Source: Athripsodes cinereus (lineage: Eukaryota > Arthropoda > Insecta > Trichoptera > Leptoceridae). From it: a stretch of 64,000 nt of DNA. The notes under the pieces are model-generated. The model saw only the letters and a list, made by a program, of their open reading frames with translations, did no database searches and was not told where the DNA came from. The DNA lies in the NCBI GenBank assembly GCA_947579605.1, contig OX388329.1, forward strand, positions 22,152,299 to 22,216,298. Direction: 5' to 3'. A program made the translations under genes and the position numbers. Below, in pieces: positions 50,841 through 61,600 of this stretch (position 1 is the first letter of the stretch; every line of letters begins with the position of its first letter).

Positions 50841-51064
50841 GGCTAGCTTTTGCAGGACTTCTGATCGTGGTAGCTACAGAAAACTGTAGCAAGCTCATGG
50901 AGGCTTAGTGTAAAAGAATATTTCAAAAAATAAAGTAAAATTCGGCGGGAGGACGCCCGTCGGCGTAGGTGCCTTAAAAATCGCTACGAAACAGTAATAA
51001 CAATTACGATTTCATAGATGCAAAGTTAGTATTTCATGCATGACTGGAAAATTGTTAGACTTAA

Positions 51065-51275
51065 CAAAGATGCAGTGGGAGGAACGGCAACGTAGAAACA
51101 GTTTCAGCGTCGCTGGACAACCAACTGCCCGTAACAAATTGTCTGCTAACCTGCTGAGGCAGTATTAACCTATACCTACTACCATTATTCAGGAGCAAGC
51201 TGAAAACGCTACTGAAAACGGACGAGTCACGAATCATTAAAAGGCGTCGTATACGAATATTAATCATCCATATTT
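51065..51275 (+). mobile_element. LINE 3' end fragment, decayed
   Basis: TTCAGGAGCAAGCTGAAAAC and ACGAGTCACGAATC resemble the end of the CR1/L2-like element at 41440. Upstream codons are broken. Confidence 0.35.
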
Positions 51276-51789
51276 TTATTTTCTCGAATCAAATTTCTTA
51301 AACCATATCTTCAATTTCTACCCCCAATCAAAATTGTCTCGAATCCAATTCACACTGTATAAAAGTGATAGAGTATACTTATTTCAGTAGAATGCTTTTT
51401 TTAGTTTTCATTCGTCTATGATACGAGTAGGTATTTGATTAGCAGGAGCTGTGATACTACCTATAGATTTAAAGGGTATTAAAACAAATTAAAAATTATT
51501 GCTTAATTGTAATTAATGTATTCATTAAAGTGTATTTTTTAAATTAATAAATATTTGATCTGATCGTAAAATACAAAACCTCGTCTATAAAATATTATAA
51601 ACAATTTCGATAAGTATTTTCCTTTGAAAAGTTTGTAGAATACGGGAGGAGCGATTATTTTATATAAATAGCATATTGCTAGCTTTGTCATAATTAATAT
51701 AATAGAGTTGTGTGTATATTGTGGTTCGGTTTCATCAACCTATATTGTAAATCTATCTATGTTTGGTTCATTAACTATGCATTGAATGC

Positions 51790-52172
51790 ATTAGGACGCT
51801 TTCGCACTTATGTAGGTGTCCAACACCATTGAAGGAGGTTGTGATAGCGCAAGTAGGGGTAGATACTACTTACTTATGGAGCCCTTGCTGCATAAGGTCG
51901 TTCACGTGGACGAAGCCTATATGCGGCAGTGGGTGCCCCCCGCGGGTCCTGAACCAGTTCCGACCAGCTCCTTCTGTCAGCCGCAATGCTCTTCGCATCC
52001 TCGGGCTTCAATCGTCTGTGGAGAAGGTCGGACTCGATGTGTTTCAGCCATGTTTTTCTCGGAGCTCTTCTATTTGTTTTCCACTCCGGTGGTCTCTGTT
52101 TCCAGAGGGCCTGGTATGGCAGTCTTGTAGGGGCCATTCGGCACACAGGGGTAGATACGATGAATGACACAC
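51790..52172 (-). mobile_element. LINE C-terminal fragment, minus
   Basis: The minus frame at 51874-52170 is intact for 98 codons and reads WKTNRRAPRKTWLKHIESDL then KPEDAKSIAADRRSWSELV, the familiar LINE C-terminal motif. It is GC-rich against its AT-rich flanks, suggesting a fairly recent insertion. Confidence 0.6.
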
Positions 52173-52323
52173 AATAATATACCTACTTTATTGAAAAAAA
52201 TATGTAACACAGAAACAGTGCATTACCGGAATCATAAATTGAACTACATATCTATACGTTATACAATATTACTACAGGTTTAAATGAATGTTATAATAAA
52301 TGTAACAGTGAAAAAAATTAATA

Positions 52324-52997
52324 CAGTCGATTCCGCTTAATTGGGACAAATCTCAAATAACAGAAACCAAATCAAGAAACCAATAGTAAATTTATATGTT
52401 TATACATTCCGCTTAATTGGGACAGTAAATTTAAGATCACAGCACATATTATGTTACACGTATTCTCAAGAAATAATATGTAATAAAATTATATGAAGAA
52501 AATGACGATATGTTGCAAGTTCCTAGTATTGAATATGAAGAATTTTCAACAATAGATAACAATTTACCATGTTACGATGATAATGAAGACTGCTAGGATT
52601 CAATTGTAGAAGGTATTAAATCAAAACATGAAAAATTAGACGATTATGATGATGAGTCACCTGTGCCTGTGACTAATCAGGAGGCAAAAAAATATATGGC
52701 CGTGTTACAGCGTTATTTTATGTAGGAAGGAAATGAAGGGAGCTCTACATCCGCTCTGAATATCTGTGCTGATTTTGTAGGAGTGAAATTTTACAAAAAC
52801 AAAAGAGTCTACTCTTGACTCATTTTTTCAATAAAATTATTGAAAAAAATTTAGCATTATTTAATTTTATGTGTGTATTACTGGTTAATGGCCTTAGTTG
52901 CCAAAACCAAATAAATGAATTAAAAAAAAATTGAAATTCGCTTAATTGGGACAAAATGCCCAAGTCCCGATGTGTTCCAATTAAGCGGAATCGACTG
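52324..52997 (+). mobile_element. pogo/Tigger element remnant
   Basis: A 674-bp element with inverted ends CAGTCGATTCCGCTTAATTG and its complement, flanked by TA dinucleotides. Between about 52500 and 52830 lie decayed codons (EEFSTIDNNLPCYDD, PVTNQEAKKYMAVLQRYF) that look like the acidic tail of a pogo/Tigger transposase, with in-frame stops. The DDE catalytic core is missing. Confidence 0.7.
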
Positions 52998-53222
52998 TAT
53001 CACAACGATTTTTTTTAGATGAGAATTGAGACAATTTATTGTCATTCTGCGTGGGTACAGAATACCAAGTAGGTTCCACGATAGTCACTATTTGTAAACT
53101 TTATTAGTGTAGTGGATGGTTGGGTCTAATCTATACATACGTAAAGCGCAAACCATGAAATTGAAGAAGGTCATTCATTTGAAAGAAACAAAACCACTAT
53201 CCCAACAAAATTTCGTAAGGAC

Positions 53223-53885
53223 ATGGAAATATTTGAAGACACAGCATTACCCGTAATCGAATTAGGTAGGTATTATAATCATTATGTTGCGGTGAATGAT
53301 ATGGCTCGACTGGTGTCCGGCTGCCTCAAGCCAACTGCGGTAAATAAATTATACCCCATAATTGGAATCGGTCCTCCTGCTATAAGAAGAAAGGTGGCAG
53401 CAGACGCAGAAAGACACAAGCAGATTCACGACCCTAGACGTCCCCTTCACGACCATCGGATGGTACCTCCAAGACTAGGATCGAGAAAAAGCTTCCTTAA
53501 AGTTACGAATGACCTTACTACCTCGTCAGAAAAGCGTAAAGAGGAATTGTGGAAGCAGGAACTTGGCGACAATCCATGGATGATGCCATCCGAATGCGCA
53601 AACACCGTGCATAGTCTGAGGTACCCCACGTGGAAGACACTGAACAGGCTAAGGGTTGGGGTGACTAGGTGCAAAAGTAACCAGCAGAGGTGGGGCTTTT
53701 TGGATGAGGACACTAGCTGTGACTGCGGGGAGGTGCAGAGTGATTCTCATTTATTGCAATTTGCAATGCCCGCTGATGCGGAATGCATGTAATGAGAGTG
53801 ACCTATTGATGGCGAATGACAAGGCGATATATGTACGTCGCTGAATACTGGAGTGGCAAAGTCTAAAGTCCGGACCCGAAAAATA
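53223..53885 (+). mobile_element. jockey-like LINE C-terminal ORF fragment
   Basis: A 189-codon open frame (53223-53792) reads ARLVSGCLKPTAVNKLYPI, GIGPPAIRRKVAADAERHKQ, GSRKSFLKVTNDLTT, TWKTLNRLRVGVTRCKSN and CDCGEVQSDSHLLQF. This is the zinc-knuckle-like tail after the reverse transcriptase of jockey-type LINEs. A frameshift near 53760 moves the next motif (NESDLLMANDKAIYV) to another frame. The ATG at 53225 is accidental; the element is 5'-truncated. Confidence 0.7.
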
Positions 53886-54184
53886 AGTAAGTATAATTAG
53901 GTACTTGATTTAATACCGTACTTAATTAATTTATTATTATTCCATAGTTTGTACCCAAACTATACTTAAACATAGATAAGTACTAATAATGTTTATTTTA
54001 AACTTCATATTATAGAGGATGCAGGGAGCGCTCCCATATGTTGAAACACAAACAAAAGTTAGGATCCTTAAGTAGAAGGTTTACACCTACTAGTACATTT
54101 TATATTATAATTAAGTACCTACGTATTATTTGATATTGTAATTATTTTACAAAATAATATTGTATTCTACATCTTAAAGAATTT

Positions 54185-54342
54185 TTCGAATGTCCTGTAA
54201 AAGGCAAGTGTTCCTAAAATATCATCTTTATTCCACTGATGAGGCATTGTCTGAATTAGTATTGGTACAGAGACACCTTGCGTGTTTGTTGCATGCACTT
54301 AGTCTGCTGGCTGCCCCATTTGTGGGATATGCCACAATGGTA
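54185..54342 (-). repeat. family B repeat
   Basis: Reverse copy: TTTTCGAATGTCCTGTAAAA, CACTGATGAGGCATTG and GCCCCATTTGTGGGATATGC. Confidence 0.5.
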
Positions 54343-54466
54343 GATATAAATAGATTGTGTGGTTATGTCACGGGCGAAGCCAGGGGAAGGATTTTGAAAG
54401 TTCAAACCACCCCCAAAAAGTTAAGATATCAACATCATCGATCAATTTTTTTACATATTTCATTAT

Positions 54467-54600
54467 GGGTTAGTTGGAAGATATCGCGCTTCTGCGATAA
54501 ACTCGCCCATTGCACAAATTTATTTGTCTGGTTCTACAATATTTATATTTTAATAATGTTTGTTTTTTTGTGCAATAAAGATTTTTATTATTATTATTGC
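54467..54600 (+). mobile_element. family C module
   Basis: The first 50 bp are identical to the copy at 41141; it ends GTGCAATAAAGATTT plus (ATT)n. The identity implies recent spread. Confidence 0.6.
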
Positions 54601-55645
54601 ATTCACTTTCAGTAGTTTTATTTTTCTTAACCCCCCCCCTCCCCCTCGAAATTAATACCCGGTTATGCCCATAGTATCTTATGCCTAATAATTAAGAAAG
54701 TAGGTATAAAACATAGGTACTAAATAAAATGTAAACACATATGTATGATTTATAATAGGATTAGTATTTAGGGATGAGAAACTGGCATCGAAGCAAGGAC
54801 TTTTATTATAATCGAACATCATCATCACATACAGTGCAGGTGATAAGGCCATGGAAAAATCTTACGATTGACATTAAAAATTCTACATCACAATCCAGTG
54901 TACCTACCTATACACCCTTTTCTTAGCAGCGACATTGTTCTATGCAATATTAAACATAGTTAGTTATAGCATAAGACAATATATACTACTTTTTACTTGG
55001 CCAACTGGAAGAAATTGTCAGCGACAAGTTGGTAAATTGTACCTATACATATGTTCATTAATTATGTAAATTGTGTGTAATATATTTTTATGTGAACATA
55101 GCCCCCGATATCTTTAAAGATTTGTAGGAGAGAGCAATAGCAACACAACTAATCTTTATTAAAAAGATTAATTTATTCTGGTACTAAAGTGTTACTTCCA
55201 GTTGATCAGGAAGTAAATGTCAAAGTAACACTTGTATATAGCATAATTATTATATTAAATAAAAAAAATGGGACAAGTTTTGATTTGCAACTCCAACATC
55301 CTGAGATTGTATGAAGCGAAACAATTTTTTACCCAAGCTTTATATAAATTATTTGTATCAATGAAGCATCTGATGGTAAGCAAGATATTTTATATTTTAT
55401 GATTGTTTTCTAAGTAAAATTAATTATAGTCCTATTATAGACCTTTAAATTTATGTTTCCGAAAGGACTATTTCTTTAATTAAATAGAAACAAAAAAAAT
55501 GCATATACAGTTTAAAAACCTTCAGTATATTGTCTAAAATACATTCTTTCTTGATGCATCAGTAAAATGTCAATAATGGATGTAATGGATGGAAGTAAAA
55601 GGTTAAAAATAAAAAAGTACACATTAACACATCTACCTATTTTCA
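54601..55645. other. dynein 3' flank
   Basis: AT-rich. An ATTAAA (minus) near 55480 could serve as the poly(A) signal of the dynein gene. C-rich CCCCCCCCTCCCCCTCG near 54633 belongs to a decayed repeat that starts near 54360. Confidence 0.3.
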
Positions 55646-58600
55646 TTATTCTGTTACTTGTGTAATCAAAGCAGTCCCTCTCAATATCCAGTAACTCTGG
55701 TCCTCGTTAGTTGCCAGTAAAAACGGTATTACGAAGTTTGTACTGTGTCCAGTTGTAGATAGAACACCAGCCCTTGCTGGAGTTTTGTAGAGAGGTGCCA
55801 CGTATCTCAAATCAGGTTGGGTAATAGAGGTGACAGGAAATAGCCAAAAAACAGGCAAAGGGGCATTACGTTCGCCTGAAATTTGAGAATTTCATTTAAC
55901 ATTGCTTAAAACAAGACTGATTGATGGCATTCATTAAGAATTTCAAAAAAATTGAAAATATTTAGGATGTGTGGAATGATTCATTTTTTTGGAGCGATTT
56001 GAAGATGGTGGGTATAGACTACTACTACCATCACAGCATATGTGTGGCGCAGAGGCTAACGCACTTGCCTTTGAGTCACGAGGTCCCGGGTTCGATTCCC
56101 GGCCAGGGCAAAATGAAGAATGACCTTTTTCAGATTGTCCTGGGTCTGGGTGTTACATGTATATGTGTTTAGTGCATTGTATATGTGTATCGCCGTGTTA
56201 GTACCCATAATACAAGATTCATATCTTAGTTTGGGACTAGCTCGGTTTGTGTGAATTGTCTACACGTGTTATGTTATATCCTTCAACTGGGGCAGCCAGC
56301 ATACCAGCTGCATGTACTAAACATGTAATTTGTCCTCTCTGCCAAAAAAACATTCAGACTTTCAGGATAAGTGGCAAGCCTTATCGCTAAGTTTAAGATG
56401 TAAAATGTTTTTATTTTTTCGAAAACCTGCTTTTACAGGACATTCAAAAAGAGTAGCAGACTAATTCTTTGTTGGGTGCTCCACAGAAAACATATTAAAG
56501 ATAAAAAATAAGTCAGAAAACTAAAATGTTAACAAATTGATTGGATGTGACAAAAACAAAAAGTATGTGACAGAATAAAAGGCACTCTGGGATCATTATA
56601 AGATAAATATGTAGTTCGTAATAAAAATAATATACAATATTATTTTTATTACATGGGTTCGATCCCAGGTGCCGACAATTCCCCTTTCACGACACAAGCT
56701 TTTAGCTTACTGTGAAAGGTGTATAAGGTTGTATTTGGGTTTATAACAAAACCCAGATACATCTTTTTTTTTAAAAAAAAAATGAAGTTATACCTGGTAG
56801 AGCATCGACGAGTTTCATAGATGGAATATCCCATCTTCCAGCATCTATGTAAAGTCCATGAACAAATATGCCATCATTAGGCTTTTTCAGGCCATGAAAT
56901 ACATCGGCTGTACTCTAAAATAAATCAAATTCACAGAGACAAAACGTTCATGAATCAGAAACATTAATTCAATAGGCTAAGTGATATTTAAAATTGAAAC
57001 ATGTTATACCCCAGACATGTGATTATTGTAAACATCATCTTGCATAACAAAAGCTGGCTGAGGAGCAAAATCAAATATTAACTGATTGATGGAAACACTG
57101 TATTTTCTAGAGAATGCTTGAAGCGAGGCTGTTAAAAGACCTTGAGGGAAAAAGAGACCAGATATCCAACTGCTAGGTGACTGTTGGTGTCTCATCCAGT
57201 GCTAAAATTCAAGACATAATGGCGTACAACCTTTAAATTAATTTCAAAATGTGTACATCTATACATCTTATTTTGCATGAGTATTGAAACTAACATCCAT
57301 GTAATCGATTCTCAATATGAGATCGTGTACCCAGCTTCCAAGTTTTAACATTGAATTGTAGGATTTGGCTGACCAAATAGATGGCACTTCATTGTTCATA
57401 AATGAACTAAAAACATTCTCCAGATCATCTGACATAACAATGACACCCTAAAACAAATAATTTATTAGAAATAATACTAAAGCAAAGGTTTAAATTAAAA
57501 TAATGAGTTTATTTACGCAGTTTCTTCCTTTATCTGTTTATTTTAACCCCAGTGACCTCAGGCTTAAAAGTTATATTTTTAATAATCTACTTACTTTAAT
57601 AGCTTTCTGCAAATCAGTCAATGAATCATGCATATAGCTTAAAAATTTATTGTATCTTTGTATTTCATGCAATAACACAGTAGTGTTGGAATAAGCTCTG
57701 CCCATTGAATCTTTCTGTAAACAGAAACATATTTCAAATTGAGTTGTGTTCGGTTCAAATAATCTCTTTTCAATCAAAAGTCAAGTTTTACAATAAACTA
57801 CCTCAAGGAGAGCTGGATGTATGAAATCCAAGTCAATTTTCTTTGGAACTTCTTTCTTGATTTCATCTGATAATCTCCATACAATTTGTACCGGTGTTTC
57901 ACCTTCAGCATCACTAGATTGTACTGTCTGACTTCTAATCAAATTTCCAAGGAATTGACTTACTTCTTCGTTCTATAATAAAATCCATACAAAACATTGC
58001 ACATGCAAACGAAACTGAATTAGTAGTAGATCATAAAAAAATTAGTATGCAAAATTCATTAGACAACAGTTTCACCTGAAAAGCAATATTTGCATTATCA
58101 TGCATTCCAAATACTTCTGGTTCATCAACAATAGGCAATTCTTCTATATAATTTTGGAATTCACCAATTGAAGTCAACTTAGGGCAGTAATATACTCCCG
58201 ATGATGAATATACATAGCCCTCTTTAAGTGTATGGGGTGCAAAAAATTTATAAAGAATTGTTTTCAAGCATCGTAAATCCCACATATCCGTTACTCTGCC
58301 ACCATATGTAATTTCCCCTAAAAATTAAACTCAGTGAAATATGAACAACGTAAACACCAGTCAATCGATAAATAACCTTTTATACATGAAAACTTATAAT
58401 ACACCTTTTATAAATTCATGACATTATGGCCATACAAATTAAGAGGTACATTTACTCGTACCTGTAATGTATTCAAGAGCATCCCACAGTATGACATCAT
58501 TTTTACAAAATATTTCTAAAGTTAATAGGCCACATTCTCTATCATTATCATTGAATTCATAAATAATAGTCCATCCCAGAGGACCAAATTTCTTTCTTTC

Positions 58601-58662
58601 TTGAATGATACCATGGAACATGCACATGCCAAAAATCATACTACGCCAACTTAAACCAAGAC
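55646..58662 (-). CDS. DNAH6: dynein C-terminal domain exons
   Basis: Eight exons encode the C-terminal domain: [116 protein letters not shown] and [10 protein letters not shown]. The protein ends in ALITQVTE. The last exon follows a 918-bp intron packed with SINE copies, the longest intron complete within the window. Confidence 0.87.
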
Positions 58663-61600
58663 CTAAAATTAAAACAGAATATCAATTACTAGTCCACATT
58701 TTATACAGGTAAAAAGGTAAAATGTGTGTAGTGACCCTTACTGTGCTTTTCAAAAAAGTCAACATCCATTTCCTGAAAAGCTCGTTTCATGTTGGCTTTC
58801 AAGCCTTTTGGAGGTTCTTTTGTTACTTTGACAGAGTTTTGCAATACTGAAACAGGAAACTCTTTGGCTGGCATAGTGCTCATGAAGAGTCTAAAAGTCT
58901 CATTAGGAGGTTCTGTGTCGGTACAAATTTTCTGAACTATTTCTTCTAAAGCAGTCATCCATGAGGCAGCTAAATGACAATTCTAGATATTGAATAAAAG
59001 TGAAAAACCATTAATAATAATATATACACATAAATGTAACCTTATAAAATTAAAATGTTTTAAAATTAGATGCTTATTTAATTATAGCACTCTCGCTGTC
59101 TATAAATACCTGTAAAAATACCCAATCTCCTTTAATTATAGCACTGAATATCAGTTTTTCAGCAATGGGACCTTGTCCTTGACCTAAAGATATAGACTGA
59201 ATTCTGTCTCCGTAACCAATTTCCATTGCGAATTTCTGAAAAGCTCCAAATGGATCATATCCTCTGCTCAATACAAAAATTAATGGTGTTCTGTTGGATG
59301 TGTCCAAGTAACTGTAAAAAGTAATTAATAGGTATAGAAAAAACATCCAATAGACAAAATAATATCTGATAAACATAATGTAAAATAGTAATTTACAGAG
59401 AATTCAGAGAAACAACCGGACTTTCTATAAATTCTTTGCCAAATAGTACACTAATATACTGTGTGATAGCATCTACTAGTACTTCACTCTTCAGTGCTTT
59501 CAACAGAACAAGTTTCTCAAAAAGATCCAAACGTGAGTCCCAATCAATAATACTTCCTACTTGTTCATCACTTATGTCAATCACCTAAAATTATTTTCAC
59601 GTAAATAACAGTAATAATTAATATTCAATTAACAACACTATTGAAAAACACATTTTATCAGCACAACAAACCTGCACAAAGTCTCCAATTTTAATAGTAA
59701 TTTGATTTAGACAATCATGTCGTAATCCTTTAAAACTAGGAAAAACATCATCTAAATGATGAGCTGCTAACCAAGTACCATCTGTCAAACTTGGTATTGG
59801 AGGTTTTTTGCCAAGTTGCTAAAAAATACAAATATATTTAAGTTGATTAATACACTCCATGCGTATTTCTCAATACCAAAAATATAAAAAAAAAAATATA
59901 CTTACAACTTTAGAGCCAACAGGTCCTCTCAATAAAAATGACCAATAACTTTCAGAAATTTTACTTTCATATCTATAAATACCCGTCAATATTAGAAAAC
60001 TATAAACCAGTTTATCTTTCTCAAAAAGACCTCTTGAAATATTCTGATAGACGGCTAAGGTGATTGCTTGCATTAAGCTTACGATATATTGTTCAAAAAC
60101 ATCAATTTTAGTTGCTGTTTCAATAACATTGTTGAAAATCTTAAATTATGAAAAAAAGAATAAATTTAATTGCTACAAGTTAAGGATAATATGTTAAAAT
60201 CAGTAGTTATATGAATATCAACAAACCTGCTGAAAGTATTTCAAAGAGTACTGATACATGGAGTCAATTGTACTAAGAGTTGCTACCACAAAGTACAAAA
60301 CTGCTCCTCTTGTGGCAATCGGACGATATTTTTCTCTGGCTAGTGTCATGTCTTTCTCAGCTGCTTCTGTCTCAATTAATCGAGCACCAATAACAGACGC
60401 AGTTTCCTGTAAAAACACACACCAAAATTAAATTAAAATCACCAATACACACAATATAAAGTTATAGGCTTCCAAATTATTATATTTTATGTATTAATAT
60501 ATTTTGAGAATTCGAAAACCTTTTTTTGGAATTTTGATAACAAGACACATTGCATTATGTTTTCAGTACAAAATTTAAAATTTATGTTTAGAGATTATCC
60601 ATTGAAACATAGCAAATGAAAAATGTGGTTTTTGCCTGAATTTGGGCCATATTATGTGTAGTACCAACTGATTGTTTTAATACACTAATAAAATGCAACA
60701 TTATTTGACTTAACACTCCAACTGTCGATATTTGTGGTATGTCTCCATACAGAAACGGGTGCACAAAAGTATTAAGTCAATATTATTTTGATATATTTCC
60801 TCACTTAATGGTTTAACTAAATTGATTGATGTGATATTTAGGTAAGTATATTTGCACCAACCTTTCCTTCATTTAGTGTCTCGATGAGTTCTTCGTCATC
60901 AAGAATATTTCCTTGAGAAGTGTACAGCATTCTGAGGATTTTATCTTCAATAGCAAGCAACTGCATAGTATCTTTATTTATTTGTGTTATGAGCTCTGAT
61001 CTTTGTTGCTCTAAGTCAGGTCGTTCTAATTTTACCACGTCACTGAAATATGAAGTAGGCTTATGCAATTATACAAATATTATAAAACAGGTACATAGGC
61101 ATTGCATAATTAGTGTTTCCTTTTAAAAGATCTTACGCTAATAATTGATCCTCCAAACCCAGAAGAGTGACAGTGAAGTTGACAATGGTTACTAAGATAC
61201 AGACATCAGGAAGGTAATGGGGGTTAGCCAACTTGGTTGTTAAGTAAACTTTGAAATGTGGATCATATTCAATATCTGTATCTCCCAAACGAATCAAAAG
61301 ACGTCCTCCCTACAAGAAAATGCCATATAAATAAAATGAATCAGACCTATAACCGCAGTTAATACAAGGGCTATTTGAAAACTTTCCAGTCTCATTGACA
61401 TGAGGCAACATTAGATAAAAAAAAATCGGCATCCAACAGCTGATATCTTTAACATGTGCAAATAGTAAAATACAAAGTTCATTTTGCTTAATACTTTGTC
61501 TATAACACTCTTCTAAAGTTGTCAGCTGACATTGTCAACAATGAAGAAAATTGAGCTTGTGTAGCAATAAAATTTCTTTATATGAAAGAGTAAAAGACTC

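Noticed and set aside
56041..56110. tRNA gene
   Set aside because: A and B boxes and the T-arm are good, but the acceptor stem does not pair and the sequence continues into a SINE body.
58971..58982. Alternative splice acceptor at CATTTAG/CTGCC for the 58742 exon
   Set aside because: Using it would remove the conserved NCHLA residues; the upstream CTAG/AATTGT acceptor keeps the motif and phase.
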